Assembly (NCBI RefSeq): GCF_001442625.1
Contig: NZ_LMZQ01000006.1
Location: forward strand, 186,001-250,000
Length of the DNA: 64,000 nt
Direction of reading: 5' to 3'
Source: Pedobacter ginsenosidimutans
GTDB lineage: Bacteria > Bacteroidota > Bacteroidia > Sphingobacteriales > Sphingobacteriaceae
This document shows positions 44,220-53,352 of this stretch, in pieces. The position numbers were made by a program, and so were the translations under genes. The notes under the pieces are model-generated. The model was not told the origin of the DNA and did no database searches. It was given only the letters and a program-made list of their open reading frames with translations. Position 1 is the first letter of the stretch, and each line of letters begins with the position of its first letter.

Positions 44220-46145
44220 TTATTTGCTCGATTCTTTTCCTGCCAGCAAGCCGATCATCGAATCTATTTCTTTCACCACACCATCGTCAGAGCCAGAAAA
44301 ACCTACAGCTTTAAACCTGATATTACCATCTCCGTCAATCACAAATTTGGTTGGGATTCCATCAACTTTATAGGCGCTTACCACATCAAATTTGGAAGGG
44401 TCTTTTACGTTTTTGGTATCGTACAACACATTAAAATTGTATTTTTTTGCAGTAATAAAATCAGTTACCAATTTTTCTCTATTCTCTTCTGTTTGCCAGG
44501 TATTTACAAACAGGAATACCACATTTGGATTAGTGGCGTATTTGTTTAAGGCTTTTTGCATGCCTGGGAAAGAAGACACGCAAGGTCCGCACCATGTTGC
44601 CCAATAATCTAAAATTACAATCTTTCCTTTCAAACTGGCTAGGCTTACGGTTTCGCCTTTAAGGTTAGTTAATGAAAACGCAGGGGCTGGAATATTAATC
44701 ATTTTTTTTGTCCATTCTGCCCGCTCTTTTTCCAATGCTGCTTTTTCTAAATTGGCCAGATAAGTTTCATAAGTTCCATCTTTCTTTAGTTTAGTATAAA
44801 GCATTTTAAATTCGTTCTTTAGCGAATCATTGCCTTTACCCTCTTTAATCAATTTTTCGGCCTCAGTATAAGCTTTATCATCCTGGCCATCTTTAATTAA
44901 ATAAGTTACATAACGGGACGATACATCGGGCGGAACTGTTGCATATAAAGGAATGGCTTTCTCTTGCATAGCCAAAGCCTCTTTAAATTTTCCCTGATGA
45001 TATAGCAACAGTCCATAAGTGTCAGCATACATACCATAAGCGCCGTCTAAATATTTGAGGTATTCTTCTTTAGTGTTGTAATATTTTGGCATTTCATCAT
45101 TTCTTGATGCTTCAATCAGTTCGAGCGATTGTTTTGAAAGCTGAGCAGCAAGTTCGATATTCTCTTTTTTCTCAGCAGACGGCCAGGCAAAACTATTGTT
45201 ATACAAACTTGCCCTGGTCATTTTATCGGTGACCTTCTTAGCGTAATCCTGAAATTTCCCCAGATCCTTAGCTTTTATAGCGCTGTTAGCCAACATACTA
45301 TAAATTGAGTTCAATCTACCTGCATCTACTGTTTTACCTGGATCAAGTTTAAAGGCGGCAATCATTTCTTCGGCCTTTTGTATTTGTGTAGCAAAATCTT
45401 TTGTACCATAAAGTGAATTCATACCATCATTCCAGGCGTAATTTCCTTTAGGGTATTTTTTAATGATGATGGCTTTAACAGAATCTGCCTGAGTTTTTTT
45501 CTTTAATAGTGAGTAAAGGCTTAAAGCTGTACCTAAATCTTCTTCTTTTGGTTCTTTTAGTTTCGTTAATGCAGAAATATTCTCGTTGATTAGTTTTGTT
45601 CCTTTGTCTTTATCTGCTTTGTACTCGAGCGACAGATATTGATTTAGATTTTTCTTTTTCAACTCGGGTTTTAAAGCAAAAGCTTGTTTATACAGTGAAA
45701 CGGCCTTTTCTGGATCGATAGTAAGCCCCAAATAGTAATTTCCTGCTAATCCGTACAAAAAAGCTTCGTTAAGATAAGCTTCAGCTGGCACTTTCCCTGC
45801 TTTAGTGAATTCTAAAACATAACCGGCAGGCGCTTCATCTTTTTTATCACCTACCGAAAAAGCAAGTCCAACCACTGTAACACTATCCGGAGTAGAGATT
45901 TCTCCTTTATAAACCGCTCCATCTTTAGTGAGTTCAATTTTAGTGCTTTTGGGGTTCGATTTTGAAAAAAAAGTATAACCGGTACACTTCACATCTGCCA
46001 GATTTTCGAGATTGGTTCCCTTCGGGTCGTATGTAAATTTAACTGTACTTCCTGCTGCAGGTTTGTTAGCAGAAAATTTCACTCCTTGTGCATTTGCTAC
46101 TCCAGCAGCAAACGTGAGCAAGCATAATAATTTTAAGGTTTTCAT
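44220..46145 (-). CDS. Exported TlpA-like thioredoxin-family protein with long helical N-terminal region
   Basis: A 641-residue protein. It has a signal peptide (MKTLKLLCLLTFAAGVANAQ), a beta-rich domain (about 21-120, VKFSANKPAAGSTVKFTYDP), a long helical region that looks like degenerate TPR repeats (about 130-480, including YGLLLYHQGKFKEALAMQEK), and a C-terminal thioredoxin domain (about 495-635) with DYWATWCGPCVSSFPG and the cis-Pro VDGIPTKFVIDGDGN. The TlpA/ResA domain should act as a periplasmic thiol oxidoreductase; the helical part may bind a partner. Confidence 0.86.
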   Translation of the reverse strand: MKTLKLLCLLTFAAGVANAQGVKFSANKPAAGSTVKFTYDPKGTNLENLADVKCTGYTFFSKSNPKSTKIELTKDGAVYKGEISTPDSVTVVGLAFSVGDKKDEAPAGYVLEFTKAGKVPAEAYLNEAFLYGLAGNYYLGLTIDPEKAVSLYKQAFALKPELKKKNLNQYLSLEYKADKDKGTKLINENISALTKLKEPKEEDLGTALSLYSLLKKKTQADSVKAIIIKKYPKGNYAWNDGMNSLYGTKDFATQIQKAEEMIAAFKLDPGKTVDAGRLNSIYSMLANSAIKAKDLGKFQDYAKKVTDKMTRASLYNNSFAWPSAEKKENIELAAQLSKQSLELIEASRNDEMPKYYNTKEEYLKYLDGAYGMYADTYGLLLYHQGKFKEALAMQEKAIPLYATVPPDVSSRYVTYLIKDGQDDKAYTEAEKLIKEGKGNDSLKNEFKMLYTKLKKDGTYETYLANLEKAALEKERAEWTKKMINIPAPAFSLTNLKGETVSLASLKGKIVILDYWATWCGPCVSSFPGMQKALNKYATNPNVVFLFVNTWQTEENREKLVTDFITAKKYNFNVLYDTKNVKDPSKFDVVSAYKVDGIPTKFVIDGDGNIRFKAVGFSGSDDGVVKEIDSMIGLLAGKESSK

Positions 46146-46253
46146 AATGAAAGGATTAAGTTTTTATCAGGTAACTAAATATATAGTTTATTCTTTATTC
46201 TTCAAAGTTATTTTATGTTAAATTTTAAGGAATAATTATTGTAGTAATTAAGC

Positions 46254-47024
46254 ATGACCTACGAACAAAAAATAAGTGGCGAACTAAATTTCTGGAAGTT
46301 TAAAACCTTGCAAAAACCTTCGCTGTTGAATAAGGTAACTAATAGGGTGCAGAAAAAAATAAACAGTTATATTCCTGATAAGGTTCATAATGCTATAACT
46401 TCTGCTATAAAACAGATGGTTAAGGCGGTGCTTTTTGGATCGACATTTACCACATCGAAACCCATTATAGATTTAACATTGATGCACCGAGAAGCATTGA
46501 TTAAACAAAAGATAGAAAATTATAAAAAAACGGGTGCTGCCGAAGGCGGAATTACAGGTGCAGGAGGTTTTTTAATGAGCCTGGCCGATTTTCCGCTATT
46601 GCTGGGCATAAAGATGAAGATGCTTTTTGATATTGCCGCAGTTTACGGATACGATGTTAAAGATTACCGCGAACGTTTATATATTTTGCACATCTTCCAG
46701 CTGGCCTTTTCAAGTAAAGAAGAAAGCCAGAATATATTTATGAAAATGCAGGATTGGGATGATAAAGCCCATCAATTGCCTACCAATATTGATGAATTTG
46801 ACTGGCTTACCTTCCAACAGCAATACCGCGATTATATTGATTTAGCCAAACTTGCGCAGATGCTTCCATTTGTGGGTGCAGCAGTTGGTGCAGTTGCCAA
46901 TTATAAACTGATCGAAAAACTGGGCAAAACAGCTATGATGAGCTACCGGATGCGGTATTTCAATTTGCAGTATGCAGTGATCAGTACACAAACTGAAAAC
47001 CGCAAACTAGAAACTGGAAACTAA
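46254..47024 (+). CDS. EcsC-family protein
   Basis: A 256-residue protein with Ala/Gly-rich central segments (AEGGITGAGGFLMSLADFPLLLGIKMKMLFDIA) and the helices YILHIFQLAFSS and LAKLAQMLPFVGAAVGAVANY, which match the EcsC family. EcsC accompanies an ABC transporter in Bacillus, but here there is no transporter nearby, and its role is unknown. The last residues (TQTENRKLETGN) run right up to the stop of the convergent S4 gene, leaving no intergenic base. Confidence 0.8.
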   Translation: MTYEQKISGELNFWKFKTLQKPSLLNKVTNRVQKKINSYIPDKVHNAITSAIKQMVKAVLFGSTFTTSKPIIDLTLMHREALIKQKIENYKKTGAAEGGITGAGGFLMSLADFPLLLGIKMKMLFDIAAVYGYDVKDYRERLYILHIFQLAFSSKEESQNIFMKMQDWDDKAHQLPTNIDEFDWLTFQQQYRDYIDLAKLAQMLPFVGAAVGAVANYKLIEKLGKTAMMSYRMRYFNLQYAVISTQTENRKLETGN

Positions 47025-47426
47025 CTAATCCTCCTCTTCGAACATTCCTCCAATCAGGTCATCTGTCTCCCGTCGGTCCTTTTTAGTCGGGCGGCCGGTA
47101 CCCCTATCGCGTTTTAGATTTGGCGCATGAAACATCGATTTAAAAGCATGCGTTTCTTCAACAGGCGTTAAATCTTTGTATTTTGTTAAGGCTGTTGGCG
47201 AATCTGTTCTGTTGTACGACAGCTCTACTACCTCAATAATTTTCTTTTCGATACCTTTCGATACCTGATAAACTTCACCCACTTTCACAATGGCCGAAGG
47301 CTTAATATTCTGCCCTTTTAGTTTTACTCTCCCCGCTTTACAGGCATCGGTAGCCAGGCTCCGTGTTTTAAACAACCTGATCGCCCACAAATATTTATCT
47401 ATCCTAAGTTTTTCTGTCTCTGTCAT
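47025..47426 (-). CDS. S4-domain RNA-binding protein (Hsp15-like)
   Basis: A 133-residue protein with an N-terminal S4 domain (LRIDKYLWAIRLFKTRSLAT, CKAGRVKLKGQNIKPSAIVKVGEV) and a basic then acidic tail (KRDRGTGRPTKKDRRE, GMFEEED). Hsp15 binds stalled 50S subunits carrying a nascent chain and helps recycle them. The ATG at 47426 starts the S4 fold; one at 47435 is also possible. Its stop abuts that of the EcsC-family gene. Confidence 0.85.
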   Translation of the reverse strand: MTETEKLRIDKYLWAIRLFKTRSLATDACKAGRVKLKGQNIKPSAIVKVGEVYQVSKGIEKKIIEVVELSYNRTDSPTALTKYKDLTPVEETHAFKSMFHAPNLKRDRGTGRPTKKDRRETDDLIGGMFEEED

Positions 47427-47463
47427 AAAATTCAAAAATACATAATTAGGTTAATTCCTATGT

Positions 47464-47585
47464 TGGTTAATTGTAGAAACTGGTTAATCGGTAACTGTTA
47501 TATCATGCGCCCACTTATAGTTAACCAGTTTAAACGATTTAAACAATTAACCTATCTACAAAACAATTTAAACAATTAACCATTT
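47464..47585. repeat. Cluster of TTAACC repeats, including 34-bp copy B
   Basis: The unit at 47519-47552 is the inverse of 38279-38312 with a single mismatch. A partly deleted direct copy starts at 47464, and a truncated copy is at 47563-47582. The cluster ends 45 bases before dapD. Confidence 0.65.
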
Positions 47586-47629
47586 AATAAGCAAAAATTG
47601 ATTTATTTTGCGTAAAATTTAAAAACATC

Positions 47630-48448
47630 ATGTATTCAGATTTAAAGAAATTAATTGAAGCCGCTTGGGAGGATAGAACCCTTTTAAAATATAGCAACTA
47701 TTGCGAAGCCATTGAAGCCGTTATTATGGGCCTTGATAAGGGCGAAATCCGTGTTGCTGAGCCAGTTTTAAACTCTTGGGGCATTAATGAATGGGTAAAG
47801 AAAGCAGTAATTTTATATTTCCCGATTCGCGAGATGAAAGAAATTAAAAGTGGTCCTTTCGTTTACCACGATAAAATGGATTTAAAAACCGATTATAAAG
47901 CAACTGGTGTACGTGTTGTGCCTATGGCAAGTGCGCGTTATGGTGCGTTTTTAGCAAAAGGTGTAATCATGATGCCATCGTACGTAAACATTGGCGCTTA
48001 CGTTGATGAAGGTACTATGGTTGATACCTGGGCTACTGTTGGTTCTTGTGCACAAATTGGTAAACGCGTTCACTTAAGTGGTGGTGTGGGTATTGGTGGT
48101 GTTTTAGAGCCTGTACAAGCTGCTCCGGTTATTATCGAAGATGATGCATTTCTAGGCTCTAGAGCAATTGTGGTAGAAGGTGTTAAAGTAGAAAGAGAAG
48201 CTGTTTTAGGTGCTAATGTAGTATTAACTGCATCAACCAAAATTATTGACGTTACCGGTCCTACACCAGTAGAATATAAAGGAATTGTTCCTGCACGTTC
48301 GGTTGTTATACCAGGAAGCTATACTAAAAAATTCCCTGCAGGCGAATTCCAGGTACCTTGTGCTTTAATTATTGGTAAACGTAAAGAAAGTACAGATAAG
48401 AAAACTTCTCTTAACGATGCGTTAAGAGAAAATAATGTAGCAGTATAA
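47630..48448 (+). CDS. dapD: 2,3,4,5-tetrahydropyridine-2,6-dicarboxylate N-succinyltransferase
   Basis: A 272-residue left-handed beta-helix acyltransferase, close to the 274-residue E. coli protein. Typical elements are VPMASARYGAFLAKGVIMMP, YVDEGTMVDTWATVGSCAQI, GVGIGGVLEPVQAAPVIIED and VVLTASTKIIDV. It succinylates tetrahydrodipicolinate in the succinylase branch of lysine and meso-diaminopimelate synthesis, needed for the cell wall. It is transcribed alone; the repeats before it leave room for a promoter near 47600. Confidence 0.95.
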   Translation: MYSDLKKLIEAAWEDRTLLKYSNYCEAIEAVIMGLDKGEIRVAEPVLNSWGINEWVKKAVILYFPIREMKEIKSGPFVYHDKMDLKTDYKATGVRVVPMASARYGAFLAKGVIMMPSYVNIGAYVDEGTMVDTWATVGSCAQIGKRVHLSGGVGIGGVLEPVQAAPVIIEDDAFLGSRAIVVEGVKVEREAVLGANVVLTASTKIIDVTGPTPVEYKGIVPARSVVIPGSYTKKFPAGEFQVPCALIIGKRKESTDKKTSLNDALRENNVAV

Positions 48449-48450
48449 AT

Positions 48451-48525
48451 GGCTTAAGGTATAGGGCTTAAGGTGTAAGGTAACACCCAAAGCCTTAAAC
48501 CTTTTACCTTAAACCTTACACCTCT
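48451..48525. repeat. Inverted heptad-like repeat between dapD and the glycosyltransferase
   Basis: GCTTAAGGTATAGGGCTTAA and further AAGGTGTA units (48452-48482) are followed by CCTTAAACCTTTTACC and ACCTTACACC (48493-48522), giving a long imperfect hairpin that ends at the glycosyltransferase start codon. It resembles 26089-26168. Confidence 0.5.
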
Positions 48526-49641
48526 ATGAAAATTGGATACGATGGCAAGCGTGCTGCCAATAACTTAACAGGATTAGGTAATTACAGCCGGTCTTTAATT
48601 GAGCATTTGGCACATCAGTTTCCTCAGCACCAGTATTTGGTGTACACTCCAAAAGTAAAATCGGCTAAACAGATTGATGCTTTTCTCGCAAATGAAAACA
48701 TCGAACTGAAGCTTCCAAAAAACGGGCCTTTTTTATGGCGAAGTTTAAATATCCTTAAAGATTTAAATCAAGATGGTTGCCAGATTTATCATGGGCTCAG
48801 TCATGAAATTCCATTAGCCATACAACATACACGGATTAAATCGATCGTTACCATTCATGATTTAATTTTTCTTCGTTTCCCTCAGTATTATAAATTTATC
48901 GACCGAAAATTATACGAGTGGAAAAGCAAATCTGCTTGTAAACGTGCCAATAAAATTATCGCCATCAGCGAAAAAACAAAAGAAGACATTATTGATTTAT
49001 ACGGAATCAGTTCTGAAAAAATCGAGGTAATTTACCAAAGCTGTGATGACAGTTTTAAAACGCCTTTTGCTGCAGCAACCTTAAGCCGCATTAAGGCAAC
49101 TTATAAACTGCCTGAAAAATACATCCTAAACGTTGGTACGATTGAAGAGCGCAAAAACCTTAAATTGGCTGTACAGGCTCTAAAAGAGGTTAATGAGGAG
49201 TATAAACTGGTAGTAATAGGTAAACAAACGGCTTATTTTAAAACAGTAGAGAAAGAAATAGAAAAACTCGGCCTTAAAAACAGAATTTTATTCTTAAAAA
49301 ATATCCCTTTTGCCGATCTGCCCGGTATTTATCAAATGGCAAATGTTTTTGTTTATCCTTCCTTTTACGAAGGTTTTGGTATTCCGATTATCGAGGCGCT
49401 ATATTCGGCGGTTCCTATTGTTGCAGCAACTGGGTCGTGCCTGGAAGAAGCTGGCGGACCAGATAGCTTATACATTTCGCCTGATGATGCTAGCGGACTT
49501 GCAAAAGCCATTAATCAAATTCTAGAAAGACCTCAGCTCCAAAAAGAGATGAAGGAAAAAGGGCTGGAATTTGTTCAAAAATTCAACAGCCCTGTAGTTA
49601 CTCAGCAATTAATGGATTGCTATTTAGATATTTTAACGTAA
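48526..49641 (+). CDS. Glycosyltransferase family 4 protein
   Basis: A 371-residue GT-B fold enzyme. The N-terminal domain starts MKIGYDGKRAANNLTGLGNY, and the C-terminal donor-binding domain has ILNVGTIEERKNL, VIGKQTAYF and the family's Glu motif PSFYEGFGIPIIEAL, followed by TGSCLEEAGG. It probably transfers a sugar from a nucleotide donor onto a surface glycan or lipid. No other glycan genes are adjacent, so the acceptor is unknown. The hairpin repeat ends at its start codon. Confidence 0.88.
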   Translation: MKIGYDGKRAANNLTGLGNYSRSLIEHLAHQFPQHQYLVYTPKVKSAKQIDAFLANENIELKLPKNGPFLWRSLNILKDLNQDGCQIYHGLSHEIPLAIQHTRIKSIVTIHDLIFLRFPQYYKFIDRKLYEWKSKSACKRANKIIAISEKTKEDIIDLYGISSEKIEVIYQSCDDSFKTPFAAATLSRIKATYKLPEKYILNVGTIEERKNLKLAVQALKEVNEEYKLVVIGKQTAYFKTVEKEIEKLGLKNRILFLKNIPFADLPGIYQMANVFVYPSFYEGFGIPIIEALYSAVPIVAATGSCLEEAGGPDSLYISPDDASGLAKAINQILERPQLQKEMKEKGLEFVQKFNSPVVTQQLMDCYLDILT

Positions 49642-49651
49642 CGGCTACAAA

Positions 49652-50209
49652 TTATTTAGCAGCAGTAACAGTTGGTGGATATTGCGCCAATATTTCTTTT
49701 ACGCCGGTGTATAAACGCTGTTCTCTTTTATTAAAACTATCTAAGTTAAAACCAGATCCCTGTCCGTGCCAGAATAAAATCTTTTTAGCAGGATCTAAGA
49801 AATCGATAATGATTGTACCTTCAATATATTGGTTTACGTAGGTTCCGCCACCGCCCCAGAAAGGATTTCCCCAGCCGCCACGCCAGCCCCATCCCCAGCC
49901 ACCATAGTAACCTGGGCCATAAACATCAGTTTTTTCTCTGGCAACTACCACTAAATTCACCAATAAATCAGGTCGGTCTGATTTCGTAAATCCTTTAGCA
50001 TTCATTTCAGATTCAACTGCAGCTATTAATCTGCGTTTATCCAGATTGTTAAGTTTAACCCTTGCTATGCCTTTATCGTAAAAATTGTAAGTTTTGTAAC
50101 CGCTTAAATCAACATTTTTATCATAATCTGATGCGGTGCGGAGTGTTGTACATCCTGCTAATGCCAATACCACTGTAAAAAGCATTAATAATTTTTGTGC
50201 TGTTCTCAT
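49652..50209 (-). CDS. DUF4136 lipoprotein with Gly/Trp-rich loop
   Basis: A 185-residue lipoprotein (lipobox LAGC, Cys20). DUF4136 elements are TASDYDKNVDLSGYKTYNFY, LDKRRLIAAVESEMNAKGFT, DLLVNLVV and EGTIIIDFLDPAKKILFWHG. A Gly/Trp-rich stretch (GWGWGWRGGWGNPFWGGGG) lies in the middle. It is paralogous to the next gene upstream on the same strand. The family is of unknown function and probably sits in the envelope. Confidence 0.85.
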   Translation of the reverse strand: MRTAQKLLMLFTVVLALAGCTTLRTASDYDKNVDLSGYKTYNFYDKGIARVKLNNLDKRRLIAAVESEMNAKGFTKSDRPDLLVNLVVVAREKTDVYGPGYYGGWGWGWRGGWGNPFWGGGGTYVNQYIEGTIIIDFLDPAKKILFWHGQGSGFNLDSFNKREQRLYTGVKEILAQYPPTVTAAK

Positions 50210-50386
50210 TTTGTGCGCTGTTGTATAAATAACCTGACTTAAATATAACGATTTTGGGAACCAAATGGCAAATCATTTAACATTTTTTACAATCAGATTG
50301 TTATCTGTAAAACGATTTCTATTTGATTATGTTTTGACGTTATATCACTCAGACTAAATATTTTACAATTGGATTAAATCGTTGAA

Positions 50387-50938
50387 TTAGTTTATGGGCG
50401 GGTATTCTGATAAGATCTGTTTTACAGCCAGATTTATCCTTCCTTCCCTATTCTCATAATCATCGAAATTAAATCCTGCGCCTACCCCATGCCACATAAT
50501 TGCTTTGGTTTCGGGATTTAAAAAATCAATGATAATGGTACCAGACTGGTATTGTTTGCTGGTGTTGAGCGGCCCAAACTGCGAATCTCTCCATTGGTAG
50601 GAAGATGAAGCTGAATCCCATTGATAACCGCCTCCGCTATAGCCCCAATCGGCCCTCGCTTTAGTACTGCTCAAAACCGCTACGTTAACTAAAAAATCTG
50701 CTTGCTCATTTTTAACAAAACCTTTTTTTGTCATAGCAGTTTCAACGGCATTTAACATCCTAGGCTTGTCGAGGTTGTTTAATTCTAAATGTTCAATGCC
50801 TTTTTCGTAGTAAGCAAAGGATTTTAACTTAGAAAAATCGATCTTTTTGTCGTAATCTGATGCAGTAAGTACAGCAATACAACTGGTAAATGCCATTACA
50901 ATAGTAAACAGCATACCCCATTTAAGTGTGTGTTTCAT
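50387..50938 (-). CDS. DUF4136 lipoprotein, tandem paralogue
   Basis: A 183-residue lipoprotein (lipobox FTSC, Cys20). It aligns with its neighbour throughout: TASDYDKKIDFSKLKSFAYY, LDKPRMLNAVETAMTKKGFV, DFLVNVAVL and SGTIIIDFLNPETKAIMWHG. Its central loop is Ser/Tyr/Trp-rich rather than Gly-rich. The two genes are 177 bp apart and probably arose by tandem duplication. Whether they form one transcript is unclear. Confidence 0.85.
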   Translation of the reverse strand: MKHTLKWGMLFTIVMAFTSCIAVLTASDYDKKIDFSKLKSFAYYEKGIEHLELNNLDKPRMLNAVETAMTKKGFVKNEQADFLVNVAVLSSTKARADWGYSGGGYQWDSASSSYQWRDSQFGPLNTSKQYQSGTIIIDFLNPETKAIMWHGVGAGFNFDDYENREGRINLAVKQILSEYPPIN

Positions 50939-51129
50939 TTTATGTTTTATTTAATAACCTATTACTAAAATACTAGTTTATTGGATTAAAACACATTGCT
51001 GCAGTAAATAAATGATAAGAACAGGTTACGATCGCAAAATTCTTTCATCGATATTTATGGGTGTTAGATAGAAATATCTGACACCACAGGAAATACATAT
51101 TAAGATTATTTAACTTCCTCTTAATAAAT

Positions 51130-51137
51130 TAACTTTG
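51130..51137 (+). promoter_or_regulatory. -7 promoter box (TAACTTTG) directly before tsaC
   Basis: TAACTTTG ends four bases before the ATG at 51142, so transcription would begin at or next to the start codon, implying a leaderless mRNA. No clear -33 TTTG is visible. Confidence 0.45.
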
Positions 51138-51141
51138 TAAA

Positions 51142-51708
51142 ATGCTAAGAGACGAGATTAACAAAGCTTTTGAAGTATTAAAATCAGGTGGTGTTATTTT
51201 ATATCCAACAGATACCATTTGGGGCTTGGGCTGCGATGCAAGCAATGCCGAGGCGGTAGATAAATTATTGAAGATAAAAAACCGTCCGGCCGAAAAGAGT
51301 TTAATCGTATTATTGGATGTGGATAGCAAACTGCAAAGTTATGTTGCCGAAATACCTGATGTGGCTTACGATTTAATTGAATATGCTGAAAATCCTTTGA
51401 CAATTATTTTCTCTGGAGCAAAAAATTTAGCCCAAAATGTAATCAATGCCGACGGCAGTGTGGGTATCAGAATTGTTAAACACGATTTTTGCACACCATT
51501 AATCCAACGCTTTAGGAAACCCATAGTTTCTACCTCTGCAAATTTAAGCGGACAGCCTTCGCCAAAATTCTTTGACGATATAGCCCCTGAAATTATTGAT
51601 GCTGTTGATTACGTGGTAGATTTTGAGCAGGAAAACCGAACCAACAGAAAGCCATCAACCATTATGAAACTTTCTCCCGGCGGACAATTTGAGTTTATTA
51701 GGAAGTAA
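51142..51708 (+). CDS. tsaC: L-threonylcarbamoyladenylate synthase (TsaC/YrdC type)
   Basis: A 188-residue YrdC-fold protein without the extra C-terminal Sua5 domain. Typical features are GGVILYPTDTIWGLGCDASN, KIKNRPAEKSLIVLL, PLTIIFSG, DGSVGIRIVKHDF and PIVSTSANLSGQPSP. It makes the threonylcarbamoyl-AMP used for the t6A modification at tRNA position 37, before the TsaD step. The gene may be co-transcribed with cca downstream (90 bases), another tRNA-processing gene. Confidence 0.92.
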   Translation: MLRDEINKAFEVLKSGGVILYPTDTIWGLGCDASNAEAVDKLLKIKNRPAEKSLIVLLDVDSKLQSYVAEIPDVAYDLIEYAENPLTIIFSGAKNLAQNVINADGSVGIRIVKHDFCTPLIQRFRKPIVSTSANLSGQPSPKFFDDIAPEIIDAVDYVVDFEQENRTNRKPSTIMKLSPGGQFEFIRK

Positions 51709-51712
51709 GCCT

Positions 51713-51730
51713 CAACCCCTAAAGGGGCTT
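51713..51730. repeat. Short CCCCTAAAGGGG palindrome after tsaC
   Basis: AAGCC and GGCTT (51707-51730) flank an inner CCCC/GGGG pair overlapping the tsaC stop. Similar short palindromes recur inside the cca start at 51832-51845. It could act as a weak terminator. Confidence 0.4.
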
Positions 51731-51798
51731 TGAATCGTTGATAGTCTTTACCGACCAAATGTTTTGCTTAATTTTGAACAAATGAATTACCCTTATAT

Positions 51799-53253
51799 AT
51801 GCAGTCTGATTTAAACGAAGGGAACTCCAAGTCCCCTTCAGGGGATTTAGGGGTTCACCTACAAAACCCAATATTTAAAACCTTATCCACAATTGCCGAT
51901 AAGAACAATACCGAAGCATATGTAATCGGAGGCTTTGTTCGCGATTTATTTTTAGATCGCCCTTCAAAAGATATTGATGTTGTTGTGGTGGGCAGTGGAA
52001 TAGAATATGCTGAAGCAGTAGGCAGAAAACTAAATACCAAAGTTGCTGTTTTTAAAAATTTTGGCACAGCAAATATCAAATATCAGGATTTAGAAGTTGA
52101 GTTTGTAGGCGCCAGAAAAGAATCTTACCGTTCTGACTCACGTAAACCAATTGTTGAAGATGGTACCTTAGAAGATGACCAGCTGCGCAGAGATTTTACC
52201 ATCAATGCTTTAGCCATCAATCTAAATGCTGATCATTTTGGTGAATTGTTAGATCCGTTTGACGGGATTAAAGATTTAGAAAATAAACTCATCCGTACCC
52301 CACTCGACCCGGAAATTACTTTTTCCGACGATCCTTTGCGCATGATGAGGGCAATCCGCTTTGCTTCGCAGCTTAATTTTAACATCGATCCAGCTGCCCT
52401 AAATGCCATTAAAACGCAAAAACAGCGTATTACCATCGTATCAAAAGAGCGGATAACAGATGAGATGAATAAAATCATCCTCTCTAAAAAACCTTCTATC
52501 GGCTTTAAACATCTTTTTGATACAGGCTTATTGCAGCTCATTTTCCCTCAAATGGCACAGCTTTATGGGGTAGAGATTATAAAAGGAAAAGGGCATAAAG
52601 ACAATTTTTACCATACACTTGAAGTGTTAGATAACATTTGTGCAGATACTGATGATTTATGGTTACGTTGGGCGGCTATTTTACACGATATTGCCAAACC
52701 AGCCACTAAACGTTTTGAAGAAGGCCACGGTTGGACATTCCACGGACATGAAGATAGAGGAGCCAGAATGGTTCCTAAAATATTTGCACAGCTAAAACTG
52801 CCCTTAAACGAAAAGATGAAGTACGTGCAAAAATTGGTGCAGCTTCATTTACGGCCGATTGTTCTGGCGCAGGAAACCGTTACAGATTCAGCGGTAAGGA
52901 GATTACTTTTTGATGCCGGCGAAGAAATTGAAAGTTTAATGCTGCTTTGCAATGCCGATGTAACCACTAAAAACGAATACAAAAAAACAAAATACCGAAA
53001 CAACTTTGAGCTGGTTAAGCAAAAGCTTAAGGATGTAGAAGAACGCGATAAAATCAGAAACTGGCAACCCCCTATTTCAGGAAACGATATCATGGAAACT
53101 TTCGGTCTTGATGCAGGAAAAGAGGTTGGTATAATTAAAAATGCCATCCGTGAAGCCATATTAGAGGGGGAGATTACAAACGACTATCAAGAAGCATTTA
53201 ATTTTATGCTAAATCAGGCAAAACAAATGGGATTAAATCCTGTTAATAAATAA
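51799..53253 (+). CDS. cca: CCA-adding tRNA nucleotidyltransferase
   Basis: A 484-residue class II nucleotidyltransferase. It has GGFVRD (44-49), the catalytic Asp pair in SKDIDVVVV (Asp58, Asp60), [13 protein letters not shown] with the RxxR-type region, a helical tRNA-binding core, and an HD domain ([15 protein letters not shown]). It adds or repairs the 3' CCA of tRNA. The first 20 residues ([20 protein letters not shown]) do not belong to the family: they are encoded across a palindromic repeat (51832-51845), and the conserved protein begins at about LQNPIF. No later in-frame ATG precedes the GGFVRD motif. Confidence 0.92.
   Translation: MQSDLNEGNSKSPSGDLGVHLQNPIFKTLSTIADKNNTEAYVIGGFVRDLFLDRPSKDIDVVVVGSGIEYAEAVGRKLNTKVAVFKNFGTANIKYQDLEVEFVGARKESYRSDSRKPIVEDGTLEDDQLRRDFTINALAINLNADHFGELLDPFDGIKDLENKLIRTPLDPEITFSDDPLRMMRAIRFASQLNFNIDPAALNAIKTQKQRITIVSKERITDEMNKIILSKKPSIGFKHLFDTGLLQLIFPQMAQLYGVEIIKGKGHKDNFYHTLEVLDNICADTDDLWLRWAAILHDIAKPATKRFEEGHGWTFHGHEDRGARMVPKIFAQLKLPLNEKMKYVQKLVQLHLRPIVLAQETVTDSAVRRLLFDAGEEIESLMLLCNADVTTKNEYKKTKYRNNFELVKQKLKDVEERDKIRNWQPPISGNDIMETFGLDAGKEVGIIKNAIREAILEGEITNDYQEAFNFMLNQAKQMGLNPVNK
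51832..51845. repeat. Palindromic repeat inside the 5' end of cca
   Basis: TCCCCT-TC-AGGGGA lies at codons 12-16 of cca, followed by TTTAGGGG, which mirrors the CCCCTAAAGGGG palindrome at 51717. It encodes the unusual SPSGDLGV tract. Confidence 0.6.
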
Positions 53254-53352
53254 TTTAATTGCTAAAACGCTACAATTAGGCTGTCTTTTATAACACCTGA
53301 TATTTGTGGTAATTATAAATTAACTTTATTTTTACGGTTCCAAAACACTATA

